64,000 nucleotides of DNA from Roseobacter sinensis (GCF_025755255.1 NZ_JALIEB010000021.1:1-64000), one strand, 5' to 3'; counted from the first letter of the stretch, positions 25,764 through 35,353 are shown. The notes: generated by a model not told the origin, from the sequence alone. Made by a program: numbers and translations.

Positions 25764-27119
25764 ATGAACGAGCACACCCGCCCCCGCGAGGCGGCGCAGA
25801 CCGGCGCGGACCTCGGCGCGCCACGCGGCTATATGTCCGGCTGGGCCAATGATTTCGAGACCGAAGCCCTGCCTGGTGCACTGCCACAAGGCATGAATTC
25901 GCCGCAGAAGGTGAACTATGGGCTCTATGCCGAACAGCTCTCGGGCAGCGCCTTCACTCAGCCGAAGCCCGAGCGGACCTGGTGCTATCGGATCCGGCCT
26001 TCGGTGAAACACACCGGGCGGTTCGAGCGGATCGACCTGCCCTATTGGAAATCCGCACCGCATGTGGTCGAGGATGTGACCTCGCTGGGCCAGTATCGCT
26101 GGGACCCGGTCGATGCGACGGGTGAGGGCCTCACCTGGCTTACCGGCATGCGCACGATGACCACCGCAGGCGATGTGAACACGCAGGTGGGCATGGCGAG
26201 CCATGTGTATCTGGTCACCGAGAGCATGGTGGACAGCTATTTCTACTCGGCCGATTCCGAGCTGCTGGTGATCCCGCAGCAGGGCAAGCTGCGGTTTGCC
26301 ACCGAGCTGGGCGTGATCGACATCGAACCGCAGGAGATCGCGATCCTGCCGCGCGGGCTGGTCTATCGCGTCGAGGTGCTCGACGGGCCGGCGCGCGGCT
26401 TTGTCTGCGAGAACTATGGGCAGAAGTTCAACCTGCCGGACCGCGGGCCCATCGGCGCCAATTGCCTCGCTAACCCCCGCGACTTCAAGACGCCGATGGC
26501 CGCGTTCGAGGATCGAGAGGCGCCCTCGAGCGTGACCATCAAGTGGTGCGGGCAGTTTCATGAGACGAAGATCGGGCATTCACCGCTGGATATCGTCGCC
26601 TGGCACGGCAATTACGCGCCCTGCAAATACGATCTGAAGACCTATTGCCCGGTGGGGGCGATCCTTTTCGATCATCCGGACCCGTCGATTTTCACCGTGC
26701 TGACCGCGCCGTCGGGGCAGCCGGGCACGGCGAACATCGACTTCGTGCTCTTCCGCGAGCGCTGGCTGGTGGCCGAGGACACCTTCCGCCCGCCCTGGTA
26801 TCACAAGAACATCATGTCGGAGTTCATGGGCAACATTTACGGCCAATATGACGCCAAGCCGCAAGGCTTCGTTCCGGGCGGGATGAGCCTGCACAATATG
26901 ATGCTGCCGCATGGGCCCGACCGGGAGGCCTTCGAGAAGGCATCGAACGCGAACCTCGGGCCGGACAAGCTCGACCACACGATGTCCTTCATGATCGAGA
27001 CGCGGTTTCCGCAGCATCTGACGCGCTTTGCCGCTGATGAGGCGCCGCTGCAGGACGATTACATCGACTGCTGGGCCGATATCGACCGGAAATTCGACGG
27101 CACGCCCGGAAAGAAATGA
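25764..27119 (+). CDS. hmgA: homogentisate 1,2-dioxygenase
   Basis: A 451-residue cupin-fold iron dioxygenase of the expected family length. Recognisable segments are [18 protein letters not shown] at the N-terminus, [49 protein letters not shown] (iron-ligand His) and [18 protein letters not shown] with [12 protein letters not shown]. It opens the ring of homogentisate to maleylacetoacetate in tyrosine and phenylacetate catabolism. GGAGG lies nine bases before the ATG. The fahA gene starts one base after its stop. Confidence 0.96.
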   Translation: MNEHTRPREAAQTGADLGAPRGYMSGWANDFETEALPGALPQGMNSPQKVNYGLYAEQLSGSAFTQPKPERTWCYRIRPSVKHTGRFERIDLPYWKSAPHVVEDVTSLGQYRWDPVDATGEGLTWLTGMRTMTTAGDVNTQVGMASHVYLVTESMVDSYFYSADSELLVIPQQGKLRFATELGVIDIEPQEIAILPRGLVYRVEVLDGPARGFVCENYGQKFNLPDRGPIGANCLANPRDFKTPMAAFEDREAPSSVTIKWCGQFHETKIGHSPLDIVAWHGNYAPCKYDLKTYCPVGAILFDHPDPSIFTVLTAPSGQPGTANIDFVLFRERWLVAEDTFRPPWYHKNIMSEFMGNIYGQYDAKPQGFVPGGMSLHNMMLPHGPDREAFEKASNANLGPDKLDHTMSFMIETRFPQHLTRFAADEAPLQDDYIDCWADIDRKFDGTPGKK

Positions 27120-27120
27120 C

Positions 27121-28374
27121 ATGCCGCTGATGCGCAGCTGGGTGAGCAGCGCCAACAGCGCCGAGACGCCCTTTCCGCTCAACAACCTGCCCTACGGCGT
27201 TTTCTCGGTCGGCGGGGATGAGCCGCGCTGTGGTGTCGCGATTGGCGAGATGATCCTCGACATGGCCGCCGTGGAAGAGGCTGGGCTGATCACGCTCGAT
27301 GAGGTGCCCTGCTTTGAGCTGCCGTTCTGGAACGAGGTGATGGACCTCGGGCCTGAGGTCTGGGCGCGGCTGCGCGCGCGGCTGACCGACCTTCTGGCCG
27401 AAGGCGCGGCGGAGACCGAACAGGTCGCGCCACATCTCGTGCCGCAGACCGAGGCGCAGCTTCACATGCCGTTTCTCGTCTCGGAATTCACCGACTTCTA
27501 CGCCGGCAAGCATCACGCCACCAACGTGGGCACCATGTTCCGCGGCGCGGAGAACGCCCTGCCGCCGAACTGGCTGCACATTCCCATCGGGTACAATGGG
27601 CGCGCGTCCAGCGTCGTGGTCTCGGGCACGGCCATCCGCCGCCCCTGGGGGCAGATCAAGGGAGCTGATCACGCCCTGCCCCGCTTTGCGCCCTCGGAGC
27701 GGTTCGACATCGAGCTGGAGCTGGGTGCCATCGTCGGTGTACCCTCGCAAGGGCCGATCAGCGTGGCGCAGGCGGATGCCAACATATTCGGCTATGTGCT
27801 GCTGAATGACTGGTCGGCACGCGACATTCAGGCCTGGGAATACCAGCCGCTTGGTCCATTCCAGTCGAAGGCGACGGCCACCAGCATATCGCCGTGGATC
27901 GTGGCGGCGGCCGCTCTTGAACCGTTCCGCTGCGCGGCGCCGCACCGCGAGGTGGCTTTGCTGCCTCATCTGCAGGATGATGGCCCGATGCATTACGACA
28001 TCCCGCTCAGCGTGACCCTAAACAGCGAGACCATCGCGCAGACAAATGCGCGGGAGCTCTACTACTCCGCCGCTCAGCAACTGGCGCATCACACCACCAG
28101 CGGCTGCCCCATGCGTGTGGGCGATCTGCTGGGCTCCGGCACGATTTCCGGACCGGAGCGCGGCAATCGCGGGTCCCTGCTGGAGTTGAGCTGGGGTGGG
28201 AAAGAGCCCCTGGCGCTGGCGAATGGTGAGACACGCAGTTTCATTGAAGACGGCGACACGCTGGGCCTGCATGGGGCCGCCCAAGGCGACGGCTTTCAGA
28301 TCGGATTTGGCGACTGCATGGGCACCGTGCTGCCTGCGCTTGAGGACCCGTACAAAGGACAGACACATGGCTAA
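27121..28374 (+). CDS. fahA: fumarylacetoacetase
   Basis: A 417-residue FAH-family hydrolase. It shows the N-terminal NNLPYGVFS, the active-site DFYAGKHHATNVGTMFRG (catalytic His and metal ligands) near residues 125-142, LELELGAIVG-type metal-binding segment (FDIELELGAIVG), NDWSARDIQAWEYQPLGPF and SGTISGPE. It cleaves fumarylacetoacetate into fumarate and acetoacetate. It is coupled to hmgA (1 base apart) and overlaps the next start by 8 bases. The maleylacetoacetate isomerase expected between the two steps is not in the window. Confidence 0.95.
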   Translation: MPLMRSWVSSANSAETPFPLNNLPYGVFSVGGDEPRCGVAIGEMILDMAAVEEAGLITLDEVPCFELPFWNEVMDLGPEVWARLRARLTDLLAEGAAETEQVAPHLVPQTEAQLHMPFLVSEFTDFYAGKHHATNVGTMFRGAENALPPNWLHIPIGYNGRASSVVVSGTAIRRPWGQIKGADHALPRFAPSERFDIELELGAIVGVPSQGPISVAQADANIFGYVLLNDWSARDIQAWEYQPLGPFQSKATATSISPWIVAAAALEPFRCAAPHREVALLPHLQDDGPMHYDIPLSVTLNSETIAQTNARELYYSAAQQLAHHTTSGCPMRVGDLLGSGTISGPERGNRGSLLELSWGGKEPLALANGETRSFIEDGDTLGLHGAAQGDGFQIGFGDCMGTVLPALEDPYKGQTHG

Positions 28375-29317
28375 AGCCTTCGCCTCGCAAGGGGATTTGA
28401 CTGAAAAGACCATCACCTTCGACGAGATCGGGGAAGGACTTTACGCCTTCACGGCCGAGGGCGATCCGAACTCGGGCGTGATCATCGGCGACGAGAGCGT
28501 GATGATCGTCGAGGCGCAGGCGACGCCGCGGCTGGCGCAGAAGGTGATCGAGAAGGTGCGCGCTGTCACCGACAAGCCGATCAGCCATGTCGTACTGACG
28601 CATTACCACGCGGTGCGGGTGCTGGGCGCCTCCGCCTACGAGGCGGACCAGATCATCATGAGCGATGCGGCCCGCGCGATGGTCGCCGAACGCGGGCAAG
28701 AGGATTGGGACAGCGAGTTTCAGCGCTTCCCACGGCTCTTCGAGGGGCATGAGAGCATTCCCGGCCTCACGTGGCCCACGACCACCTTCTCTGACAGCAT
28801 GACGGTTTATCTCGGCAAGCGCCGGGTGGACATTCGCCACCTGGGTCGCGCGCATACGGCGGGCGACGCGGTCATCCATGTGCCCGATCAGAACGTGATG
28901 TTCACGGGTGACATCGTGGAATATCACTCGGCCTGCTACTGCGGCGACGGACACTTCGGCGATTGGGGCGGCACGCTCGACCGGATCGCGGCCTATGACG
29001 TAGACGCGATCGCACCAGGGCGCGGTGGGGCGCTGGTGGGGCGGGCGCAGGTCGATGCAGCCATCGCAAGCACGCGCGATTTCGTGGAGAGCACCTATCG
29101 CCCGGCAGCCCTCGTGGCCGCACGCGGCGGCACGCTGAAAGAGGCCTGGGACGCGGTGCGCGCGGCTTGCGACCCGAAATTCAGCGACTATGCGATCTAT
29201 GAGCACTGCCTGCCCTTCAACGTCGCCCGCGCCTATGACGAGGCGCGCGGCATCGACACGCCGCGCATCTGGACGGCGCAGCGCGATCTGGAGATGTGGG
29301 AGGCGCTGCAGGGATGA
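28367..29317 (+). CDS. MBL-fold metallo-hydrolase of the homogentisate operon
   Basis: A 316-residue metallo-beta-lactamase-fold protein. The first metal motif is degenerate: THYHAVRVLG replaces THxHxDH, so the usual Asp-His pair is changed to Arg-Val. Other ligands are present (LGRAHTAGDAV and FTGDIVEYHSACYCGDG). The ATG at 28367 overlaps fahA and the stop overlaps the next ATG. Members of this group occur in aromatic-catabolism operons; the substrate, perhaps a thioester or lactone, is unknown. Confidence 0.8.
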   Translation: MAKAFASQGDLTEKTITFDEIGEGLYAFTAEGDPNSGVIIGDESVMIVEAQATPRLAQKVIEKVRAVTDKPISHVVLTHYHAVRVLGASAYEADQIIMSDAARAMVAERGQEDWDSEFQRFPRLFEGHESIPGLTWPTTTFSDSMTVYLGKRRVDIRHLGRAHTAGDAVIHVPDQNVMFTGDIVEYHSACYCGDGHFGDWGGTLDRIAAYDVDAIAPGRGGALVGRAQVDAAIASTRDFVESTYRPAALVAARGGTLKEAWDAVRAACDPKFSDYAIYEHCLPFNVARAYDEARGIDTPRIWTAQRDLEMWEALQG

Positions 29318-30930
29318 CTGCCCCGCTCACCGACCGCTATGCCGTGACGCACCGGCTCTACCCCTATCGGCGGTCAGCGGATCAGGATGCGGCGGAGCCA
29401 GCGCGCCATCCGGTGGTGGTCGTCGGCGGCGGGCCTGTGGGGCTCGTGACCGCGCTCGATCTAGGATTGAAGGGGCACCGGGTTGTGCTGCTCGACGATC
29501 ACGAGGGGGTCGGCACCGGCTCTCGCGCGATCTGCTTTTCCAAGCGCACGCTGGAGATCTGCCACCGGCTGGGCGCGGGTGAGCAGATGCTGGACAAGGG
29601 CGTGGTCTGGAGCCGGGGCCGCGTCTTCCATGACCGCGACGAGATCTATGCTTTCGATCTGCTGCCCGAGGCGGGTCACCGACACCCGGCCTTCATCAAC
29701 CTCAGCCAGATCGACTTCGAGAGGTTCCTCGCCGAAGCAATCGCGCGCGCCAATGCCGAGGGCGCGCAGATCGAGCTGCGCGGGCGCAACCGGGTTGATG
29801 CAGTAGACCCCCGTGCGGATGGAGTCAGCTTCGACGTCATGACCCCGGAAGGGCCTTACCAGATGGAAGCCGACTGGCTGATCGCCTGCGATGGCGCGCG
29901 GTCCCCCGTCCGCGACATGCTTGGGCTCGGGTTCGAAGGGCGCGTCTTCGAGGACAATTTCCTCATCGCTGATGTGCGCATGACCGCGGATTTCCCGACC
30001 GAGCGCTGGTTCTGGTTCGAGCCCTGGTTCAAATCCGGCGCCTCGGCGCTGCTGCACAAACAGCCTGACGACATCTGGCGGATCGATTTCCAGCTGGGCT
30101 GGGATATCGACCGCGAGGAAGAGTTGAAGGAGGACAACGTCCGCGCCCGCGTCGACGCGATGTTGGGGCCGGATGTGGCCTACAAGCTCGACTGGACGTC
30201 GATCTACACCTTCCAGTGCCGGCGAATGGACGCGTTTGTGCAGGGCCGTGTTGTCTTTGCCGGCGACAGCGCGCATCAGGTCTCGCCCTTCGGCGCACGC
30301 GGGGCGAATTCGGGGGTGCAGGACGCAGAGAACCTCGCCTGGCGGCTCGACCTCATCCTCCGCGGCGTTGCGGGCGAGACGCTGATGCAGGGCTACAACC
30401 GCGAGCGCGTCATGGCGGCCGATGAGAACATTCTCAACTCCACCCGTGCCACGGACTTTCTGACACCGAAGAGCGCGGTGAGCCGGACCTTCCGCGACGC
30501 CGTGCTGCATCTGGCATCAGACCACGCCTTTGCCCGGCCACTGGTGAACTCCGGACGGCTCAGCGTGCCTTGTGTCTACGGTCGGCTGCCGGGTTTCGGA
30601 GCCGATGCGCTGGAGGGCGGCCCGGACCGCAGTCGCCCCGGCGCCCCCTGCCCCGATGCGCCACGGGGCGAGGGGTATCTGCTGGACGGGATCGGCGACG
30701 GCTTCCAACTCTTGGGAATCAACGCTTTCGTGCCGGACGCCTTCGATCTCGATGGCATCGCTGTCACGGGCCTGCAGTTGGAGGCCGATGCTGATATCAA
30801 GGCGCGCTATCTCGGCGTGGCGGATCACGCAGTGTATCTCATCCGCCCCGACCAGCATGTCGTGGCCCGCTGGCCGGTCTATTCCGCCGAAGCGGTCATC
30901 GCGGCAATCCGCGCACATCTCGGGAGGTGA
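29314..30930 (+). CDS. FAD-dependent aromatic monooxygenase (PheA/TfdB family)
   Basis: A 538-residue class A flavoprotein hydroxylase. It has the FAD dinucleotide motif VVVVGGGPVGLVTALDLG at about residues 34-51, the NADPH/FAD motif CDGARSPVRDMLGL, and the second FAD motif VVFAGDSAHQVSPFGARGAN near 312-331. A C-terminal thioredoxin-like domain is seen around GDGFQLLGINAFVP. It overlaps the MBL gene by four bases (ATGA). In a homogentisate operon it could hydroxylate a hydroxyphenylacetate or similar compound to form homogentisate; the substrate is inferred. Confidence 0.85.
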   Translation: MTAPLTDRYAVTHRLYPYRRSADQDAAEPARHPVVVVGGGPVGLVTALDLGLKGHRVVLLDDHEGVGTGSRAICFSKRTLEICHRLGAGEQMLDKGVVWSRGRVFHDRDEIYAFDLLPEAGHRHPAFINLSQIDFERFLAEAIARANAEGAQIELRGRNRVDAVDPRADGVSFDVMTPEGPYQMEADWLIACDGARSPVRDMLGLGFEGRVFEDNFLIADVRMTADFPTERWFWFEPWFKSGASALLHKQPDDIWRIDFQLGWDIDREEELKEDNVRARVDAMLGPDVAYKLDWTSIYTFQCRRMDAFVQGRVVFAGDSAHQVSPFGARGANSGVQDAENLAWRLDLILRGVAGETLMQGYNRERVMAADENILNSTRATDFLTPKSAVSRTFRDAVLHLASDHAFARPLVNSGRLSVPCVYGRLPGFGADALEGGPDRSRPGAPCPDAPRGEGYLLDGIGDGFQLLGINAFVPDAFDLDGIAVTGLQLEADADIKARYLGVADHAVYLIRPDQHVVARWPVYSAEAVIAAIRAHLGR

Positions 30931-30933
30931 TCC

Positions 30934-31122
30934 ATGGCTCTTGTTCTGACGCCGAATATCGACAATCCGGATGGGTTCTACGATGCCCTGGTGCAGGCCC
31001 ATGAGGGGCTGAACGCCGATGAGAGTGCTGCCTTCAACGCGCGGCTGATCCTGATCCTGGCCAATCAGGTCGGCAACGAGGAGACGTTGCGCGCAGCACT
31101 CAAGACAGCGCAGGGCGCCTGA
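30934..31122 (+). CDS. DUF2783 small protein
   Basis: A 62-residue protein: N-terminal LTPNIDNPDGFYDALVQAHE, then LNADESAAFNARLILILANQ and VGNEETLRAAL. It matches the DUF2783 type that travels with the FAD monooxygenase above. It starts three bases after that gene's stop, with the strong ribosome site GGGAGGTGA overlapping the stop. It may be an accessory or small subunit of the hydroxylase; nothing is established. Confidence 0.8.
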   Translation: MALVLTPNIDNPDGFYDALVQAHEGLNADESAAFNARLILILANQVGNEETLRAALKTAQGA

Positions 31123-31126
31123 AGCC

Positions 31127-31756
31127 GTGCCGCTTGAGACATATCTGATCTATCTTGCGGCCGTTCTGGTGTTCTTTGCCACGCCACCCGATACCAGCCA
31201 GCTTCTGATTGTCTCGAACAGCATCCGGCACGGGCTGCGCAAAAGCCTGATGACCATTGCGGGCGATCTAACCGCGAACGCGGTTCAGATGACGGCGGCG
31301 GCGTTCGGGCTTGCCGCAGTCATTGCAACCTCAGCGACTGCGTTTCTCTGGATCAAGTGGCTGGGGGTGGCGTATCTGGTCTGGATCGGACTGCAACTCA
31401 TCCGCAGCGGTGGTGCGGCGCGGGGCATGACCGGCAGCGCCTCCGGTCAGCGGTGGCGGCTGTTTCGCCAAGGTTTCATCACCTCAATGGCGAACCCCTT
31501 CGCGGTGGTCTTCTTCGGCGCATTCTTTCCGCAGTTCATCGACCCCGGGTCGCCCGTTCTGCCTCAGCTTCTCATCCTCGGGCTGACCTACCTCGTGGTG
31601 GACGGAGCCATTCTGGTTCTCTGGGGATGGCTCGGCCTGCGAACTGCACGCATGCTCAGGCGGCCGTCATCCGGTCTTGTCGCCAAGCTTTGCGGTGGTC
31701 TGATGATCGCGGCCGCGGCTTTGCTTGCCACGAAGGATCTTCAGCCGCAGAGGTAA
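31127..31756 (+). CDS. LysE/RhtB-family exporter
   Basis: A 209-residue inner-membrane protein with about six helices. The family N-terminus is visible as FATPPDTSQLLIVSNSIRHGLRKSL (shown in part), with the usual PGP replaced by PPD, followed by MANPFAVVFFGAFFPQFI. LysE proteins export amino acids or related metabolites. GTG 31127 is four bases after the DUF2783 stop, so the gene is the last of the operon, just before the hairpin at 31760. Export of an aromatic amino acid or pathway intermediate is a guess from position. Confidence 0.85.
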   Translation: MPLETYLIYLAAVLVFFATPPDTSQLLIVSNSIRHGLRKSLMTIAGDLTANAVQMTAAAFGLAAVIATSATAFLWIKWLGVAYLVWIGLQLIRSGGAARGMTGSASGQRWRLFRQGFITSMANPFAVVFFGAFFPQFIDPGSPVLPQLLILGLTYLVVDGAILVLWGWLGLRTARMLRRPSSGLVAKLCGGLMIAAAALLATKDLQPQR

Positions 31757-31759
31757 GGG

Positions 31760-31788
31760 CTGCGTCACCGGGGCCCCCGGTGACGCAG
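31760..31788. terminator. bidirectional rho-independent-type terminator
   Basis: CTGCGTCACCGG at 31760-31771 pairs perfectly with CCGGTGACGCAG at 31777-31788 around a 5-base loop. GTTGTTT follows on the plus strand. It separates the converging homogentisate operon and the molybdenum oxidoreductase gene. Confidence 0.8.
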
Positions 31789-31797
31789 GTTGTTTGA

Positions 31798-33978
31798 TCA
31801 GGCGAAGGCCACGCCGTTTTCGTCCATCGGCAGGCTGGAGACCCGCAGATCGCCGCTCGCCGCGGCAATCGCATTCGCCAGTGCCGGCGCGGCCGGTGGC
31901 GTGCCGGGCTCGCCAACCCCGGTGGGCGCTTCCGCGGAGGGCACGATATGCACGTCGATGGCGGCGATATCGCCGATGCGCAACGGCTCGTAGTCGGGGA
32001 AGTTATACTGATCGACCGCGCCGCCGGTGAGCGTGATCCGGTCGCGCATCACGTGACCGATGCCGTAGCCGATCCCGCCCTCCATCTGCGCCTTGATCAC
32101 ATCCGGGTTCACGGGCAATCCGCAATCGACAGCGCATGTGATCTTCTCGATGCGCACGCCCTCCTCTGCACTGCCGGAGACTTCGACGACCTCGGCGACA
32201 TAGGACCCGAAGGACTTGTGCACCGCGACGCCCTGTGCGTGGCCTGCGGGCGCATTGCCCCAGCCAGCCTTCTCTGCAGCGAGCTCAAGCACGCCCCTCA
32301 GCCGATCCTGGTCGGCGCCGCCGGTCAGATAGCTGAGGCGGTACTCAACCGGGTCTTGGCCCGCCCCCTTGGCGGCCATGTCCATCATGACCTCCATCAC
32401 GTAGGCTGTGTGCGTGTGCCCGACCGAGCGCCACCACAGCGTGCTGGTCGCCTTCTCCGTGTCGGTCAGACCGAAAAAAGCGCCGGGGATCTGATAAGGC
32501 GTGTCCGACGCCCCTTCAACCGAGCTGTGATCGACACCGTCCTGGACCATCATTTCCTCGAAGGCGGTGCCCTTCATGATCGACTGACCGGCGATCCGGT
32601 GGTCCCAACCGACGATCTTTCCCTCGGCATCGAGGCCGACCTTGACCTTGTGGCCAAACGCCGGGCGATAGTACCCGCTGCGCAGATCATCCTCGCGCGA
32701 CCAGACGAGCTTGACCGGGCGCGAGCGATCCGTGACCGCGAAGGCCAGTGCCGCTTCCACCTGATAGTCCGCATCCGGCGTCGCCCGGCGCCCGAAGGAG
32801 CCGCCTGCGAGCATCGTCTTGATCTCGATCTTCTCCATCGGCAGTTCGAAGATCTGCGACAGCGCCATATGCGGCCCGGTGGGCAGCTGGCAGCCGTCAT
32901 GGAGCCGGATCCCGCCATCCTCGGTGGCCTCGATGGTGCAGTTGAGCGGCTCCATCGGCGCATGGGCCAAGAGCGGGAAATAGAAAGTCTGTTCCAGCAC
33001 CTGATCCGCACCGTCGAGCAGCGCTTGCGTGGCCGCCTGATCGGACTTGTTCACGTTGTAGGTCGGTTCGGCATCAAGCGCTGCGCGGATCTCGGCCTCG
33101 ATCTCATCCGAACTGCGGGTCTCGGCGGCAGAGAGGTCCCACTCGACCTCGACCGCATCACGCGCCTGCATCGCGGCCCAAGTGGTCTCGGCATAGACCG
33201 CCACGCCAGCATTGTTGGGCAGAACGGCCGACATGATGTAGCCCTTGACCTCCTGCGCTGCGCTGTCGTCGAAGCCCGTGGCCAGGCCCCCGCGCTGCTC
33301 TGGCCGTTTTATCATCGCGACCATCTGGTTGGGCAGATGCAGGTCCATCGCGAACATCGCGCTGCCGTCGCCCTTGATCGCGCTGTCGAGGCGGCGGATG
33401 TCGGGGTTGCCGATCAGCTTGAACTCCGACGGATCCTTCAGCCTCGGCGCCTCGGGCGCGGGCAAGGTGGCGGCCTTCGCAACGAACGCGCCCAGAGGTG
33501 CGGATTGACCAGCGCCCGAGATGACGCCCTCGTCGATGCTCAGCTCGGCCGCATCCACGCCCCACTCCTGTGCCGCGGCCGCGATCAGCATCTCGCGCGC
33601 GGCAGCACCTGCGGTGCGGTATTGCTGGAAGGAGTTGGCCATGGCGGTCGAGCCGCCGGTGCCCTGGAACGGGCCAAAGGCGAGGTTGTTGTAAAGCGCC
33701 GCGTTCGATGGCGCGAAATCATAGGCGATCTGGTCCATCCGCAAACCGATCTCTTCGGCGATGAGCGTGCTGAGGCCAGTCGCGGGCCCCTGCCCGAATT
33801 CCACGTGCTTCACGATAGCGGTGACGGTCCCGTCGGAGGCAATCTTGACGAAAGGGTTGAACTGGGCGCTGTCGCCCGCGGCGGCAAGCGCGCCATCCGG
33901 ACGGACACCGATCAGAAGGACAGCACCGGTGGCTGCGGCGCCCTTGAGAAATGTGCGGCGTGTTGTGTCGAGTGTCAT
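31798..33978 (-). CDS. molybdopterin-binding subunit of an isoquinoline 1-oxidoreductase-like (xanthine dehydrogenase family) enzyme
   Basis: A 726-residue large subunit. It begins with a twin-arginine signal, TTRRTFLKGAAATGAVLL, so the folded cofactor-loaded enzyme would be exported to the periplasm. Family segments are KHVEFGQGPATGLSTLIAEE, FGPFQGTGGSTAM, PLLAHAPMEPLNCTIE, FGRRATPDADYQVEAA and GVGEPGTPPAAPALANAI, the last containing the active-site Glu near the C-terminus. The type oxidises aldehydes or N-heterocycles. It is the second gene of a two-gene operon; the usual cytochrome c subunit is not next to it. Confidence 0.88.
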   Translation of the reverse strand: MTLDTTRRTFLKGAAATGAVLLIGVRPDGALAAAGDSAQFNPFVKIASDGTVTAIVKHVEFGQGPATGLSTLIAEEIGLRMDQIAYDFAPSNAALYNNLAFGPFQGTGGSTAMANSFQQYRTAGAAAREMLIAAAAQEWGVDAAELSIDEGVISGAGQSAPLGAFVAKAATLPAPEAPRLKDPSEFKLIGNPDIRRLDSAIKGDGSAMFAMDLHLPNQMVAMIKRPEQRGGLATGFDDSAAQEVKGYIMSAVLPNNAGVAVYAETTWAAMQARDAVEVEWDLSAAETRSSDEIEAEIRAALDAEPTYNVNKSDQAATQALLDGADQVLEQTFYFPLLAHAPMEPLNCTIEATEDGGIRLHDGCQLPTGPHMALSQIFELPMEKIEIKTMLAGGSFGRRATPDADYQVEAALAFAVTDRSRPVKLVWSREDDLRSGYYRPAFGHKVKVGLDAEGKIVGWDHRIAGQSIMKGTAFEEMMVQDGVDHSSVEGASDTPYQIPGAFFGLTDTEKATSTLWWRSVGHTHTAYVMEVMMDMAAKGAGQDPVEYRLSYLTGGADQDRLRGVLELAAEKAGWGNAPAGHAQGVAVHKSFGSYVAEVVEVSGSAEEGVRIEKITCAVDCGLPVNPDVIKAQMEGGIGYGIGHVMRDRITLTGGAVDQYNFPDYEPLRIGDIAAIDVHIVPSAEAPTGVGEPGTPPAAPALANAIAAASGDLRVSSLPMDENGVAFA

Positions 33979-33979
33979 A

Positions 33980-34444
33980 TCAGGCCTCCAGAATCTCGGC
34001 TGCGCGCTGGATACCGGCGCGGATGCGTTGATACGTGGCGCAGCGACACGCGTTGCCGTACATATACGCGTCGATGTCCTCGACGCTGGGCTTGGGGTTT
34101 TCGCTCAGTAGCCCGACGGCGGACATGATCTGACCCGACTGGCAATAGCCGCACTGCACCACGTCGAGCTCGACCCAGGCCTGCTGCACGGCCGCGCCGA
34201 TGTCGGTCTCCGACATGGCCTCGATCGTGGTGACTTCGGCGTCCGCCACATCTTCAATATAGGTCTGGCAGGAGCGCACCGGCATCCCGTCCAAATGAAC
34301 CGTGCAGGCCCCGCAGGACGCCACACCGCAGCCGAATTTCGTACCGGTCATCTTGAGCTCGTCTCGGATCACCCACAGCAAGGGTGTTCCAGGTTCGGCA
34401 TCAACCTCATGGGTCGTGCCGTTCAATTTCAAAGAGAAGGCCAT
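33980..34444 (-). CDS. (2Fe-2S) subunit of the isoquinoline 1-oxidoreductase-like enzyme
   Basis: A 154-residue iron-sulfur subunit with the plant-ferredoxin cluster CGVASCGACTVHLDG (about residues 39-53, completed by CQTY) and the second cluster CGYCQSGQ plus NACRCATYQRI. It transfers electrons from the molybdopterin subunit. The large-subunit gene starts two bases after its stop. It is divergent from the TetR gene, with a palindromic operator between. The protein lacks a signal peptide and would be co-exported by the Tat signal of its partner. Confidence 0.92.
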   Translation of the reverse strand: MAFSLKLNGTTHEVDAEPGTPLLWVIRDELKMTGTKFGCGVASCGACTVHLDGMPVRSCQTYIEDVADAEVTTIEAMSETDIGAAVQQAWVELDVVQCGYCQSGQIMSAVGLLSENPKPSVEDIDAYMYGNACRCATYQRIRAGIQRAAEILEA

Positions 34445-34520
34445 TCAGAGTTCTCCCTATTGGCATGGAAAGGCGAAAGTCGAAGCGGACTGAGACACCC
34501 TAAACGAGAATCTCCGATAT

Positions 34521-34538
34521 GTAAACTTACGAGTTTAC
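34521..34538. promoter_or_regulatory. TetR-type operator
   Basis: GTAAACT (34521-34527) and AGTTTAC (34532-34538) form a perfect 7-bp inverted repeat around TACG. It lies between the divergent Fe-S subunit gene (start 34444) and tetR (start 34595), as expected for a dimeric TetR repressor. Confidence 0.75.
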
Positions 34539-34594
34539 CGCGCATCTTGACGCAGGTTTGACGATGAAGGTGATTTGCAGCATATGGTGGCGGC

Positions 34595-35206
34595 ATGACT
34601 GACTGCAGTGCGCCACCCGCGTCCAAGTACGATTTGATATTTAGAGCCGCCGTGGAGGAATTCCAGGAAAACGGCTTTGCCGATGCGCGCATGGACCGGG
34701 TCTCGGCGCGGGCCGAGGTGTCAAAACGGACGGTTTACAAGTACTTCGAGAGCAAGGAGAACCTCTTTCGCTCAATCATCGACGCCTTTGCGGCGCGGTT
34801 TTCTGGCGTGCAGGACATCCGCTATGACCCTGCGCGACCGTTGCGGGAGCAACTGGTGGAGCTCGCCTGGGCGGAAGGCCGTCTTCTGATCGCGGCGGAT
34901 GTGATCGCCATGGCGCGGATGATCATCAGCGAAACCTTGCGCAACCCGGAACTTGCCGAGGAGGCCAACAGCAAGATCGACAAGACCGGCGTCTTCGCCG
35001 CCATGCTGCGCGCGGCCAGCGAAGATGGCAAGATGAGCATCTCCGATCCGGAGGATGCGGCCGTGGAATTCATCGGCCTGATCAAGTCCAAGGCGTTCTG
35101 GCCGGTGATTTTCGGCGCGCCTGTGGTGACCGCGGCCCAGATGGACAAGATCGTCGAAACCAGTGTCGACATGATGATGAGCCGCTACGGCACAGGCCCA
35201 AGCTGA
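34595..35206 (+). CDS. TetR/AcrR-family transcriptional regulator
   Basis: A 203-residue regulator. The TetR helix-turn-helix spans about residues 11-55: KYDLIFRAAVEEFQENGFAD, then RVSARAEVSKRTVYKYFESK. The C-terminal half resembles the AefR-like ligand-binding domain (ADVIAMARMIISETLRNPEL). It is divergent from the molybdenum oxidoreductase operon with a perfect operator between, and is likely its local repressor. The inducer is unknown. Confidence 0.88.
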   Translation: MTDCSAPPASKYDLIFRAAVEEFQENGFADARMDRVSARAEVSKRTVYKYFESKENLFRSIIDAFAARFSGVQDIRYDPARPLREQLVELAWAEGRLLIAADVIAMARMIISETLRNPELAEEANSKIDKTGVFAAMLRAASEDGKMSISDPEDAAVEFIGLIKSKAFWPVIFGAPVVTAAQMDKIVETSVDMMMSRYGTGPS

Positions 35207-35353
35207 GGCGCGCGGCACACCCTCCCCAAAGACGAAACCGCACTTTCAAAATCGAGATATGGACGGGCCGCGCGGGATGGCTCAAAACGGAGAACGGCGG
35301 CCGTAGGGGCGTCACTGTCGAAAGGGGTGCCAAAATTTGACGAACGGCGCCGA

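Noticed and set aside
31948-34128. A 726-codon plus-strand open frame opposite the molybdenum oxidoreductase gene
   Set aside because: The minus-strand product has clear family motifs and a Tat signal; the plus-strand product has none.
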